This document shows positions 7,660-15,995 of a stretch of 32,277 bases of DNA, piece by piece (positions within the stretch are counted from its first letter, which is position 1; every line of letters begins with the position of its first letter). The notes under the pieces are model-generated. The model did no database searches. It worked only from the letters and a program-made list of their open reading frames with translations, and was not told the DNA's origin. The translations under genes were made by a program, and so were the position numbers. The stretch lies in assembly GCA_019417465.1 (NCBI GenBank), contig DXVF01000017.1, positions 1 to 32,277 on the forward strand, read 5' to 3'. Source of the DNA: Clostridiales bacterium. GTDB lineage: Bacteria; Bacillota; Clostridia; TANB77; CAG-508.

Positions 7660-8934
7660 TTGAAAACTTTGTTAAAGAATGGAAAAGTAGTTGATTATGC
7701 ATCAAATACAAATGAAAAAATGGATATTCTAATTGAAAATGATAAAATTATTAAATTACAAAGAGAGATATTAGAAGACGCAGATGAAATAATTGATTGC
7801 AATAATTTAGTTATTATACCTGGTATGATTGATATGCATTGTCATTTAAGAGAGCCAGGTTTTGAGTATAAAGAAACCATAGAAACTGGATCTAAAAGTG
7901 CTGTCAAGGGAGGATTTACGACTATTTGTCCTATGCCAAATACAAATCCTACCCCTGATAGTGCTTTTATTTTAGAAAAAATAATAAACGAAGCTAAAAG
8001 AATAAATTTATGCAATGTTTTACCATATGGAAGTGTCTCTAAAGGAGAAAAAGGAGAAGAATTAACTAATTTTGAGGAATTAAAAAGAGCAGGAGCGATA
8101 GCTTTTTCAGATGATGGAATGCCTGTAGTAAATTCTAAATTAATGAGAGAAGCTATTATAAAAGCTGACAGTTTAGGCACTTTTGTAGCATCACATTGTG
8201 AAGAAAAATCTGTAGCAGAAGGAGCAATAAATAGCGGTAAAGTGCAAGAAACCTTGGGAATAAAAGGTGTCCTTCCTGAAGCAGAAGAAATAATGGCAGC
8301 AAGAGAAATTGTTATATCTGAGACAAATAATGTTAGAGCACATATATGTCATATAAGTACTAAGACATCAGTTAATATGATTAGAGATGCTAAAAAAAGG
8401 GGAGTGAAAATTACTTCAGAAACATGTCCTCACTATTTTAGCTTTACAGTCGATGAAGTTTTAACATCTGGTTCAAATGCTAAAATGAATCCTCCTTTAA
8501 GAGAAGAAAAAGATAAACAAGCTATTATAGAAGGACTGAAAGATGGAACAATTGATGTTATTATTACAGACCATGCGCCACATAGTGAAGAGGAAAAAGA
8601 TAGAGAATTATCAAAAGCACCAAATGGAATTATAGGATTTGAAACAGCTTTAGCATCAATTGTTACTAATTTAATTGATAAAAGGTTATTAACCGAATTG
8701 GATATGGTTAGACTAACTTCATATAATCCAGCTAAATTATTAAAAATAGATAGAGGAGAGATAAAAGAAGGAAAAATAGCAGATTTAACAATATATGATC
8801 CTAATGAAGAATATTCTTATACAAAGGATATGATAGTATCAAAATCAAAAAATACACCTTTTATAGGAAAAAAATTAAAAGGAAAAGTAAAATATACAAT
8901 TGTTTCTGGAAAGATAGTATATAAATCAAAATAG
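7660..8934 (+). CDS. pyrC: Dihydroorotase
   Basis: Zinc amidohydrolase (424 aa) that closes carbamoyl-aspartate to dihydroorotate in pyrimidine synthesis. Metal ligands: HxH in 'GMIDMHCHLREPG' (about 58-66), His in 'FVASHCEE' and 'RAHICHIS', and the catalytic Asp in 'IITDHAPH' (about 304-311). The residue between the first and second His ligands ('KETIETGSKSAVKGGFTT') fits the type I bacterial enzyme. The start is TTG at 7660 with a GGGGG-type ribosome site 8 nt before it. It is 34 nt upstream of pyrF and shares its transcript. Other pyrimidine genes are not in the window. Confidence 0.95.
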   Translation: MKTLLKNGKVVDYASNTNEKMDILIENDKIIKLQREILEDADEIIDCNNLVIIPGMIDMHCHLREPGFEYKETIETGSKSAVKGGFTTICPMPNTNPTPDSAFILEKIINEAKRINLCNVLPYGSVSKGEKGEELTNFEELKRAGAIAFSDDGMPVVNSKLMREAIIKADSLGTFVASHCEEKSVAEGAINSGKVQETLGIKGVLPEAEEIMAAREIVISETNNVRAHICHISTKTSVNMIRDAKKRGVKITSETCPHYFSFTVDEVLTSGSNAKMNPPLREEKDKQAIIEGLKDGTIDVIITDHAPHSEEEKDRELSKAPNGIIGFETALASIVTNLIDKRLLTELDMVRLTSYNPAKLLKIDRGEIKEGKIADLTIYDPNEEYSYTKDMIVSKSKNTPFIGKKLKGKVKYTIVSGKIVYKSK

Positions 8935-8968
8935 AATTAATAAGCAAATATTAGGAGGAGATAGAAAA

Positions 8969-9901
8969 ATGGTAAATGCAATGGATAGACTAATTGATAA
9001 AATTAAGCAAACCAATAATCCAACAGTAATAGGGCTAGATTCAGGATATGAAAAATTGCCAAATTGTATCAAGGAAAAATATACGGAAGATATAGAAGGT
9101 GCCTGCAAAGGTATAATAGAATTTAATAAAAATTTAATTGATGCTGTTTATGATATTATTCCTGCTGTAAAAATTAACATTGCTTTTTATGAAATGTATG
9201 GATTAAAAGGGATGGAGATATTTGAAGATACGTGTAAATATGCAAAACAAAAAGAAATGATTGTAATTACAGATATAAAAAGAGGAGATATAGGAACAAC
9301 GGCTCAGTGCTATTCTAACGCTTTCTTAGGAAAAACGAAGATAGGAAATTTTGAAGAGAGTATATATGATGTGGACTTTGTTACTGTAAATGCTTATATG
9401 GGAATTGATAGTGTTAAACCTTTTATAGAAGATTGTAAAAAATATAACAAAGGAATATTTATTCTAGTAAAGACTTCAAATCCTTCTTCAGGAGATATAC
9501 AAGATTTAAAGTTAGAAACAGGAGAAGAAATATATAGCAAAGTAGTAGCTTTAGTAGAAGAATGGGGAGAAGACTTAAGAGGAAAATATGGATATAGTAG
9601 TGTATCAGCAGTAGTAGGTGCTACATATCCAAAACAATTACAAGATTTAAGAGAAAGTGCTCCTCATACATATTTTCTAATTCCAGGATATGGAGCACAA
9701 GGTGGAAAAGCAAAGGATATTGCACTAGGATTTGATGCAAAAGGTCTAGGTGGAATTGTAAATGCATCAAGAAGTCTTATGTGTGCATATAAATTAGATA
9801 AATGGAAAACACAATTTAAAGAAGAAGAGTATGCTTTGGCGACAAGAGCAGAAGCAATTAGAATGCGTGATGAATTAAACAAAGCAATAAAAGCACTATA
9901 A
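8969..9901 (+). CDS. pyrF: Orotidine 5'-phosphate decarboxylase, long form
   Basis: Last step of UMP synthesis. The 310-residue length and motifs identify the longer OMP decarboxylase subfamily (about 270-310 aa) rather than the 230-aa form. The catalytic lysine cluster is 'ITDIKRGDIGTTAQ' (about 90-103), with substrate loop 'FVTVNAYMG' and phosphate-binding end 'FLIPGYGAQGG...GIVNASRS'. The start ATG at 8969 follows AGGAGGAGA with good spacing. It follows pyrC by 34 nt. The only 3' hairpin (9925-9968) lacks a T-run. Confidence 0.95.
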   Translation: MVNAMDRLIDKIKQTNNPTVIGLDSGYEKLPNCIKEKYTEDIEGACKGIIEFNKNLIDAVYDIIPAVKINIAFYEMYGLKGMEIFEDTCKYAKQKEMIVITDIKRGDIGTTAQCYSNAFLGKTKIGNFEESIYDVDFVTVNAYMGIDSVKPFIEDCKKYNKGIFILVKTSNPSSGDIQDLKLETGEEIYSKVVALVEEWGEDLRGKYGYSSVSAVVGATYPKQLQDLRESAPHTYFLIPGYGAQGGKAKDIALGFDAKGLGGIVNASRSLMCAYKLDKWKTQFKEEEYALATRAEAIRMRDELNKAIKAL

Positions 9902-9924
9902 AAGTAGTAATTATAAATATTAGA

Positions 9925-9968
9925 AATACCACTAATTTAAGGTTATAATACTAAAAATTAGTGGTATT
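9925..9968. repeat. Perfect 14-bp stem-loop after pyrF
   Basis: AATACCACTAATTT (9925-9938) and AAATTAGTGGTATT (9955-9968) are exact complements with a 16-nt loop. On the plus strand an A-run, not a T-run, follows, so it is not a canonical terminator. It may protect the pyrF mRNA 3' end or weakly terminate. Confidence 0.6.
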
Positions 9969-9998
9969 AAAAAAAATATAAAAAAAATTAAAAATGTA

Positions 9999-10027
9999 TT
10001 GACAAATCGAAAAAAATCATTTAAAAT
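9999..10027 (+). promoter_or_regulatory. Promoter of the tRNA operon
   Basis: Consensus TTGACA (9999-10004), 17-bp spacer, TAAAAT (10022-10027), 44 nt before the first tRNA. Confidence 0.8.
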
Positions 10028-10071
10028 ATAAAACATGTTGACTGACATAGAATTGTTAATCAATATTACTT

Positions 10072-10147
10072 GGGTCATTAGCTCAGGTGGTAGAGCACTT
10101 GACTTTTAATCAAGTTGTCCGCGGTTCGAGTCCGCGATGGCTCACCA
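10072..10147 (+). tRNA. tRNA-Lys (anticodon UUU)
   Basis: Full cloverleaf of 76 nt with encoded CCA. The acceptor GGGTCAT pairs with ATGGCTC using G-U pairs. The anticodon stem CTTGA/TCAAG carries loop CTTTTAA, anticodon TTT. The T-arm has GTTCGAG. Confidence 0.95.
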
Positions 10148-10151
10148 AATA

Positions 10152-10181
10152 CTAGGATTTAAGATTTTACTTAAATCCTAG
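10152..10181. repeat. 12-bp hairpin between tRNA genes
   Basis: CTAGGATTTAAG, loop ATTTTA, CTTAAATCCTAG: a perfect stem between tRNA-Lys and tRNA-Glu. No T-run follows, so it probably serves as a processing or pausing element in the polycistronic tRNA precursor. Confidence 0.55.
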
Positions 10182-10196
10182 GCATTTAAAAATTAA

Positions 10197-10271
10197 GGCC
10201 CGTTGGTCAAGCGGTTAAGACATCGCCCTTTCACGGCGGAGACATGGGTTCGATTCCCGTACGGGTCACCA
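10197..10271 (+). tRNA. tRNA-Glu (anticodon UUC)
   Basis: A 75-nt cloverleaf with encoded CCA. Acceptor GGCCCGT pairs with ACGGGTC, anticodon loop CTTTCAC gives TTC, and the T-loop is GGTTCGATTCC. Confidence 0.95.
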
Positions 10272-10277
10272 ACATAT

Positions 10278-10353
<76 letters not shown>

Positions 10354-10359
10354 TAGAAG

Positions 10360-10406
10360 GTCAGTAATTTTGAGAAAACTCTTAATTATTGACTTTTATT
10401 TTTTTT
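10360..10406 (+). terminator. Terminator of the tRNA operon
   Basis: GTCAGTAATT pairs with AATTATTGAC (one G-U), with inner GAG-AAAA-CTC, followed by TTTTATTTTTTTT. The T-run touches the ribosome site of the next gene. Confidence 0.85.
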
Positions 10407-10418
10407 AAGGAGTTTTAT

Positions 10419-11168
10419 ATGGATAAAGATACAATACAAAGAAAAGTAGTTCTTGTAACAGGTGGATCAAATGGTATAGGAGAGGAAATAGTAAGATATC
10501 TTGCAAAAAGTAACTATGAAGTAATATTAAATTATAATAATTCAGAAAAAAAAGCTAGGCAAATACAAAAGGAAATATATGTGAATTATAATAATAACAT
10601 TCATATATTTAAAGCTGATATTTCAAAAAGGGAAGAAGTGCAGAGATTAATAAAATATTGCATAGATAAATTTAATAGAATTGATGTATTAATTAATAAT
10701 GCAGGGATAAGTCAAATAAAATTATTTACTGAGATAACAGATTCTGATTGGAATAATATGTTACAAGTTAATCTTACATCAGCTTTTTATATGACTCAAG
10801 AAAGTGTGAAATATATGATTTCAGAAAAGAGTGGATGTATAGTAAATATTTCATCTATTTGGGGAACTACAGGTGCGTCATGCGAAGTGCACTATTCAGT
10901 AGCAAAGGCAGGATTAGATGGAATGACTAAATCATTAGCTAAAGAATTAGGACCATCAAATATAAGAGTTAACAGTATAGCACCAGGAATGATAAATACA
11001 AAAATAAATAGCAATTTATCAAATGAGGAAATAAAAAAAATAATAGAAGAAATACCATTAGAAAGAATAGGAAAAACATTAGATATAGCAAGATGTGTTA
11101 AATGGATTATAGAAGATGAATATACTACAGGACAAATAATAGGGATAAATGGTGGATGGAATATATAA
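10419..11168 (+). CDS. SDR-family oxidoreductase, FabG-like
   Basis: Short-chain dehydrogenase/reductase of 249 aa. The cofactor motif is TGGSNGIG (about 14-21), followed by 'INNAGIS' (NNAG), the catalytic Ser in 'IVNISSIWG', the YSVAK active-site pair (YxxxK, about 156-160) and 'IRVNSIAPG'. The size and motif set match 3-oxoacyl-ACP reductase (FabG), but lone FabG paralogues act on many carbonyl substrates, so the substrate is uncertain. The ATG at 10419 has AAGGAG 6 nt before it. A longer frame begins at a TTG at 10389 inside the terminator stem and is rejected. No separate promoter is evident, so expression may depend on read-through of the tRNA terminator. Confidence 0.87.
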   Translation: MDKDTIQRKVVLVTGGSNGIGEEIVRYLAKSNYEVILNYNNSEKKARQIQKEIYVNYNNNIHIFKADISKREEVQRLIKYCIDKFNRIDVLINNAGISQIKLFTEITDSDWNNMLQVNLTSAFYMTQESVKYMISEKSGCIVNISSIWGTTGASCEVHYSVAKAGLDGMTKSLAKELGPSNIRVNSIAPGMINTKINSNLSNEEIKKIIEEIPLERIGKTLDIARCVKWIIEDEYTTGQIIGINGGWNI

Positions 11169-11206
11169 AATAACAAACATATCAATTTTGATATGTTTGT
11201 TATTTT
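11167..11206. terminator. Bidirectional terminator between convergent genes
   Basis: A perfect 19-bp stem (11167-11185 with 11188-11206) around a 2-nt loop, with A-run on one side and T-run on the other. It overlaps both stop codons. Confidence 0.9.
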
Positions 11207-11666
11207 ATTCAGATACTTTCTTTTTATAATTACCAGATATAATTCTTGGAAAATATTTTATAAGTTTATATACAGCTAATTTTATCTTTTTGCTCCATAT
11301 ATAAGATTTTCTTAGTCCTTTATGTGTTGCTATTTGCATATTAGTATCTTGAGGAACTAAAGATAATTCAAGTTTTTCAATTGGGAATGAATAATTGCAA
11401 TTTTGGTTATTATCCCATTCATTGTTAGAATTTCTAAAGCAAAAATTTAATGATCGATATTCATGTAAATACAATTCTGCTTGAAAACCCAAATCTGTCT
11501 TCTCCATTTTTATTTCGTTAATGTCTTTCCAATCTTCCTCAAATCCATAATGAAGATATATTTCTTCTGAATTATTTTGAAAAAGAGAACCAGTATAAGA
11601 TATTTTTATATTTGTATTTTCTAGCAATTTATCTGTATTAAAAAATATATTTTTAACTAACTCCAT
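11205..11666 (-). CDS. Stand-alone carbohydrate-binding module protein (CBM25/53-like)
   Basis: A 153-residue protein without signal peptide or membrane helix. Residues about 20-95 carry the starch-binding CBM25/CBM53 pattern: 'ISYTGSL', 'EEIYLHYGFEEDWKDI', 'MEKTDLGFQAEL' and 'LNFCFRNSNNEWDNN...NYSF', including the aromatic and Asn residues used in sugar stacking. The C-terminal 50 residues are basic and helical (KKIKLAVYKLIKYFP). In Clostridia such small proteins may bind glycogen or act as a regulatory subunit, but no enzyme domain is present and no glycogen gene is beside it. It has GAGGAG before the ATG and its own promoter. The carbohydrate-binding call is fairly sure, the role is not. 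Confidence 0.72.
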   Translation of the reverse strand: MELVKNIFFNTDKLLENTNIKISYTGSLFQNNSEEIYLHYGFEEDWKDINEIKMEKTDLGFQAELYLHEYRSLNFCFRNSNNEWDNNQNCNYSFPIEKLELSLVPQDTNMQIATHKGLRKSYIWSKKIKLAVYKLIKYFPRIISGNYKKKVSE

Positions 11667-11701
11667 AATAATCTCTCCTCATTTTATCTTTTGTTAAAAG
11701 T

Positions 11702-11730
11702 ATTATATTATTAAATTTTATCTATTTCAA
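11702..11730 (-). promoter_or_regulatory. Promoter of the carbohydrate-binding protein gene
   Basis: Minus strand: TTGAAA (11725-11730), 17-bp spacer, TATAAT (11702-11707), 35 nt upstream of the start codon. Confidence 0.7.
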
Positions 11731-11772
11731 GAGGTATTTGTAATATTTTTATAATTTCTGTAAAAATTGTTA

Positions 11773-12345
11773 TTAATTTGTACCTAGCACCTTACCAATT
11801 ATTTTAAAATCATCATTTTTAGATAATACAATATCAGGTAAATTTTTATTGTCGGCTCTTAAAACCAAAGAATTTTTTCTAATCATAAATCTTCTTATTA
11901 ATATTTCATTATCATATAAAAATAATCCTAAATCTTTATTTTCAAGAGGAGTACCTAATTCTATAAAAGCTTGGCTATTAATTCTGAGAGTAGGTTCCAT
12001 AGAATCATCATGAATTTTAATAGCTATAGATGCAGTATACATATTTTCTGGACAATCAATAAGAGAATAAGAAGAATCTATATAAATTATTTTATTATAA
12101 TTTATATGATTAAACACTTTGTAATTTATTTGATCATCAGTTATTTTTTTATCATAAATACTCATTAGTAAAGTATATGGAACTTTTAAAAATTTACAAA
12201 TATTTTTTAGTGCTTTGTAACTTGGATTTCTTTCACCGTTTTCTATATGAGCTATGTGACCTAAATTTATTTTCGTATTCCTAGATAATTCAGCTTGAGT
12301 TACATTCTTATCTTTTCTTATTTTTTTTATCATACTGCCAATCAT
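11773..12345 (-). CDS. HTH/S24-like (LexA/CI-type) transcriptional regulator
   Basis: A 190-residue regulator. Residues 1-60 form an XRE HTH: 'MIKKIRKDKNVTQAELSRNTKINLGHIAHIENGERNPS'. A linker is followed by a C-terminal S24-like domain with 'HDDSMEPTLRINSQAFIE' (the active-site Ser motif) and 'NEILIRRFM...LVLRADNKNLPDI', which aligns with the VKRL...LLPEN region of LexA. Where LexA has its catalytic Lys, this protein has Arg (IRRF), so RecA-driven self-cleavage is doubtful. It probably represses its own or the divergent VanW gene. It starts at ATG 12345 with AAAGGAG. It resembles phage-type repressors, but no phage genes flank it. Confidence 0.8.
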   Translation of the reverse strand: MIGSMIKKIRKDKNVTQAELSRNTKINLGHIAHIENGERNPSYKALKNICKFLKVPYTLLMSIYDKKITDDQINYKVFNHINYNKIIYIDSSYSLIDCPENMYTASIAIKIHDDSMEPTLRINSQAFIELGTPLENKDLGLFLYDNEILIRRFMIRKNSLVLRADNKNLPDIVLSKNDDFKIIGKVLGTN

Positions 12346-12373
12346 AAAAATACTCCTTTACTGTTTTTATAGT

Positions 12374-12402
12374 ATTATATACAAAAATAGTACAAAAGTC
12401 TA
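12374..12402 (-). promoter_or_regulatory. Promoter of the S24-like regulator
   Basis: Minus strand: TAGACT (12397-12402), 17-bp spacer, TATAAT (12374-12379). It is divergent from the VanW promoter in a 180-bp gap that likely also holds the regulator's operators; I could not fix a clear dyad. Confidence 0.7.
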
Positions 12403-12457
12403 TATTTTTTATATCATAAAAAAATGAATAAAACATATATATTAATATTAAAAGTAA

Positions 12458-12486
12458 TTGTAAAAAATTTTTTCATATGTTATTAT
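12458..12486 (+). promoter_or_regulatory. Promoter of the VanW-family gene
   Basis: TTGTAA (12458-12463), 17-bp spacer, TATTAT (12481-12486). Confidence 0.6.
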
Positions 12487-12523
12487 ATATAATATAATGT
12501 CAAAAAAAGGGGAATTTAAGTGT

Positions 12524-14302
12524 ATGAGTAAAAGCCAGATCTTAGAGAGACAAGAAAAGGACGAAACAGACTTAGAAGAATCTTCAAATCAAATTAAAGA
12601 TAATATTAATGAAGAGAATAAAAAAAGCAAGAAAAACAAATTGATAGTAATATTAGTGCTTAGTTCTATATTAATAATTTTATTAATACTTTCTTGTATA
12701 TTTGCGATAATAAATAGAAATAGTGAAAAAATAATAAATGGAATAAAAATAAACGGAATACAAATATCAGGAATGACCAAAGATAACGCTAAACAAAAAA
12801 TAAATGAAGAAGTTACAAAGTTATTAGAAGAGCAAATAATATTAAAATATCAAGATTATGAAATTGGTATAGATACAAAACAAATAGACGCAAAGTTTAA
12901 TGTAGATGAGATAGTTGATAAAGCATATCAAGTGGGAAGAGATAGTAATATATTTATTAATAATTATAATATATTGAAATACGAATTTAAAGAAAATGAT
13001 ATGCGACTTACAGTACAGATAAATGATGAATTATGGAATAAGCTTGTAGAAGATATAAATGGTAACTTACCAGGAGGAGTAGAACAATCTAGCTATTATA
13101 TAGAAGATAATAGTTTAATTATTACAAAAGGTAAAGAAGGAGTGGTATCTAATAATGAAAAATTAAAAGATTTGGTTATAAGTAAAATGGAATCTTTTAT
13201 AAAAGATGATCAATATATAGAGATACCTGTAGAGACAAAGTCACCAGATGCTATTGATATAGACGTGATATATAATGAAGTACATAAAGAACCAGAAGAT
13301 GCATATATAAGTAAAGATCCATTTGAAATACACCCTCATGTAAATGGCGTTGATTTTGAAATAAGTATAGAGGAAGCAAAGAAAAAAATAGAGGAAAGTG
13401 AAAATGAATGTATTATTCCTTTAAAAGTGACAAAACCATCTAAAACTACTGATATGCTAGGAGAAGAGGCTTTCCCAGATAGATTAGCTACATATTCGAC
13501 AACATATGATGCTAGTAATTATAATAGATCAACGAATTTAAGATTATCAGCAGCAAAAATAAATGGTGTAGTTTTAATGCCTGGGCAAGAGTTTTCGTAT
13601 AATAAAACATTAGGTCAGAGAACAGCAGCAGCTGGATATAAACCAGCAGCATCATATGTAGGTGGTAAAGTTGTAAATGAGTATGGTGGTGGGATTTGTC
13701 AAACATCTTCTACACTATATAATACAGTATTATTAGCTAATTTAGAAGTTACAAGTAGAACTAACCATTGTTATGTTTCTTCATATGTACCAGTAAGTAG
13801 AGATGCAACAGTATCATGGGGAACTTTGGATTTTAAATTTAAAAACAATAGAAAATATCCTATAAAAATAAGAGCATATGCTAGTAATGGCGTAGTGAAA
13901 GTTGACATTCTAGGTGTAAAGCAAGATGATGATTATGAGGTTTCAATAGAATCTAAAGTAACATCTTCAATAAAATATTCTACACAGTATGAAGAAAGTG
14001 ATACTTTAGAAGAAGGAAAGGAAAAAGTTACGCAAAATGGAGTAAATGGATGTATTGGAGAAGCGTATAAAATCTTAAAAAAAGATGGAAAAGTAGTGTC
14101 AAAGACTTTAATCTCAAGAGATAGATATAGCGCTAAACCACAAATTATAGTAAAAGGGACTAAAAAATCAGATACTGCTAATAATAGTAATAACAATAGC
14201 AGCAATAACAATAATAATACATCAGTGACAATAGAGAATGTTGATATTAATACAATTCAAAATCAAATGAATAATAATATAGTTGTTACTACTAGTGATT
14301 AA
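12524..14302 (+). CDS. VanW-family envelope protein with G5-like domain
   Basis: A membrane-anchored exported protein of about 592 residues. An acidic cytoplasmic start is followed by one membrane helix (about 40-62), then a peptidoglycan-binding_4/YkuD-associated region and the VanW domain (about 320-450) with 'NRSTNLRLSAAKINGVVLMPG', 'FSYNKTLGQRTAAAGYKPA', 'EYGGGICQTSSTLYN' and 'SWGTLDFKFKN' shown in pieces. The 75-residue stretch after it (from 'VSIESKVTSSIKY') looks like a G5 domain, and the C-terminus is an Asn/Ser-rich low-complexity tail. VanW proteins occur in gram-positive envelopes; no enzyme activity is settled, and no vancomycin-resistance genes are present. The start is ATG 12524 with AAAGGGGA; an in-frame ATG at 12497 overlaps the promoter. 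Confidence 0.88.
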   Translation: MSKSQILERQEKDETDLEESSNQIKDNINEENKKSKKNKLIVILVLSSILIILLILSCIFAIINRNSEKIINGIKINGIQISGMTKDNAKQKINEEVTKLLEEQIILKYQDYEIGIDTKQIDAKFNVDEIVDKAYQVGRDSNIFINNYNILKYEFKENDMRLTVQINDELWNKLVEDINGNLPGGVEQSSYYIEDNSLIITKGKEGVVSNNEKLKDLVISKMESFIKDDQYIEIPVETKSPDAIDIDVIYNEVHKEPEDAYISKDPFEIHPHVNGVDFEISIEEAKKKIEESENECIIPLKVTKPSKTTDMLGEEAFPDRLATYSTTYDASNYNRSTNLRLSAAKINGVVLMPGQEFSYNKTLGQRTAAAGYKPAASYVGGKVVNEYGGGICQTSSTLYNTVLLANLEVTSRTNHCYVSSYVPVSRDATVSWGTLDFKFKNNRKYPIKIRAYASNGVVKVDILGVKQDDDYEVSIESKVTSSIKYSTQYEESDTLEEGKEKVTQNGVNGCIGEAYKILKKDGKVVSKTLISRDRYSAKPQIIVKGTKKSDTANNSNNNSSNNNNNTSVTIENVDINTIQNQMNNNIVVTTSD

Positions 14303-14351
14303 TACAGATTTTCAAATAATAATATAATAAATAATTTCAAAAAATATAAAT

Positions 14352-14396
14352 AAAATATAGAAGAACTTATGTAGATTGAAGTTTTTCTATATTTTT
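14352..14396 (+). terminator. Terminator of the VanW-family gene
   Basis: A 17-bp stem (AAAATATAGAAGAACTT with AAGTTTTTCTATATTTT, one G-U) and a 10-nt loop, ending in a T-run. Confidence 0.85.
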
Positions 14397-14427
14397 AATT
14401 TATAATAATAATTTGCTATAATTTTTA

Positions 14428-14456
14428 TTGACAATATTATCAATTAGAAGTATAAT
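14428..14456 (+). promoter_or_regulatory. Full-consensus promoter of tRNA-Lys(CUU)
   Basis: TTGACA (14428-14433), 17-bp spacer, TATAAT (14451-14456): all twelve consensus bases match. Confidence 0.92.
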
Positions 14457-14471
14457 ACTAATATTGAAAAT

Positions 14472-14547
14472 GCACCATTAGCTCAGCTGGTAGAGCAGCT
14501 GACTCTTAATCAGAAGGTCCGCGGTTCGATCCCGCGATGGTGCACCA
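14472..14547 (+). tRNA. tRNA-Lys (anticodon CUU)
   Basis: A 76-nt cloverleaf with encoded CCA. Acceptor GCACCAT/ATGGTGC, anticodon loop CTCTTAA gives CTT. A second Lys isoacceptor is useful in a genome so rich in AAA and AAG codons. Confidence 0.95.
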
Positions 14548-14550
14548 TCT

Positions 14551-14594
14551 AAAAAACAATTTACAAATCATAGTGTTTTGTAAGTTGTTTTTTT
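14551..14594 (+). terminator. Terminator of tRNA-Lys(CUU)
   Basis: AAAACAATTTACAAA pairs with TTTGTAAGTTGTTTT (one T-G), and a run of seven T follows. Confidence 0.88.
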
Positions 14595-14960
14595 GTAATA
14601 GGGACTTTTGGGTGTAGAGTAAAATTTAACTAAGAGAGATTTCCTATTATATAAAATAATTACACACAATTTTTTCTGAAAATCGGTGCACAATAATCAA
14701 ATATATACAAGAAGAGAATTAATTAAGTATAAAGTATAATTTAGCTAAGTATTGTTCTTACAAATAAAGTTAGTTATAAACTAATATATTTATAATTATT
14801 TTATTAAACAACTTTAATATATTATTTGATGATAGTAGTTTATAAATATTTGGATAATTAGAATCAGTGAAATTAATATTTCAAATAATTGGTTATAGAC
14901 GGATAATATAACTATATGTTATAATTTTAGTAGATTTATAAGAATAAGAGGTGATACTAT
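14595..14960. other. 366-bp A+T-rich gap before corA
   Basis: No open frame, RNA gene or homology is visible. Its 3' end holds the corA promoter (14896-14925). The dyad TATAAC-TATAT-GTTATA overlaps the spacer and -10 box and might be an operator. Confidence 0.4.
14896..14925 (+). promoter_or_regulatory. Promoter of corA
   Basis: TAGACG (14896-14901), 18-bp spacer, TATAAT (14920-14925); the ribosome site AGAGGTGAT is 25 nt further on. Confidence 0.6.
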
Positions 14961-15908
14961 ATGGTTAATATTTATTATACAAATGTTAATAGTAATAAGA
15001 CGGAAATAATAAAAGAATACAAGAAAGGAAGCTGGATTAATATAGTCTCGCCTACTGAAGAGGAGATTAGAGATGTATGCTCAAAGATTAATATTCAAGA
15101 TGACTTTATTAGATACGCTTTAGACTCTGAAGAAAAAGCAAGAATTGATATAGAAGATGATGGTACAATGCTTTTTATAGTAGATATACCAATAATCGAG
15201 AAAGAAAATGATTCAGAAATGTATACTACTATGCCAATAGGTATGATTGTAGTAAGAGATGATTATTTTATAACAGTGTCGTTAAGAGATAATAGCATAA
15301 TAAAAGAGTTAAAAAATAAAATTGATAAAAATATAGTTACTTATAAAAAAAGTAGACTAATTTTTCAAATATTGTATCAAAATGCAGCCACATTTTTAGA
15401 TTTATTAAAAAAAATAAATAAAGAAACAGAAATTGCAGAAAATGTTTTAAAAAACTCGATGAAAAATAAAGAGCTATTGAAATTATTAAGTCTGGAGAAA
15501 AGTTTAGTATATTTTACAACATCATTAAAGTCAAATGAAGTTGTAATGGAAAAGACATTAAGAGGAAAGATAATAAAATTGTATGAAGAAGATGAAGATA
15601 TATTAGAGGATGCTATTATAGAAAATAAACAAGCTATAGAAATGAGTAAAATATATAGTGACATTTTAAATGGAACAATGGATGCATATGCTTCTATTAT
15701 TTCAAACAATTTAAATGGAGTTATGAAATTTCTGACATCAATAACTATTATTTTATCTATTCCAACAATGGTTGCAAGTTTTTGGGGTATGAATGTAAGA
15801 GTCCCAATGCAAGACAATATTTTTGGATTTCTAATTATTACATTAGTTTCTATTCTAGCAGCTATTATTGCAATGATATGGCTTAAAAGGAAAGATATGC
15901 TAAATTAA
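14961..15908 (+). CDS. corA: CorA-family Mg2+ transporter
   Basis: A 315-residue divalent-cation channel of the inner membrane, usual length. The large N-terminal cytoplasmic domain (about 1-250) ends in a long helix, then comes the first membrane helix 'FLTSITIILSIPTMVASFW', the invariant GMN signature (GMNVRVPMQ, about 275-283) in the periplasmic loop and a second helix with a basic end (WLKRKDMLN). Mg2+ is the common substrate; Co2+/Ni2+ are possible. The ATG follows AGAGGTGATACT. It has its own promoter and is followed by the small DUF378 gene after 87 nt, so the two may be one unit. Confidence 0.93.
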   Translation: MVNIYYTNVNSNKTEIIKEYKKGSWINIVSPTEEEIRDVCSKINIQDDFIRYALDSEEKARIDIEDDGTMLFIVDIPIIEKENDSEMYTTMPIGMIVVRDDYFITVSLRDNSIIKELKNKIDKNIVTYKKSRLIFQILYQNAATFLDLLKKINKETEIAENVLKNSMKNKELLKLLSLEKSLVYFTTSLKSNEVVMEKTLRGKIIKLYEEDEDILEDAIIENKQAIEMSKIYSDILNGTMDAYASIISNNLNGVMKFLTSITIILSIPTMVASFWGMNVRVPMQDNIFGFLIITLVSILAAIIAMIWLKRKDMLN

Positions 15909-15995
15909 AAGTTTTAAAATTATTAAAATTCATGAATATTTTTTTTTACAATGGTAAAGATAATAAATATAAATTAACAATAGAGGTGATTATTC

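Noticed and set aside
9925..9968. Stem-loop after pyrF as an intrinsic terminator
   Set aside because: Stem is excellent but an A-run follows instead of a T-run on the plus strand.
14160..14230. Repeat expansion or frameshift in the Asn-rich VanW tail
   Set aside because: The AAT/AAC-rich stretch stays in frame and is a normal low-complexity linker after a G5-like domain.
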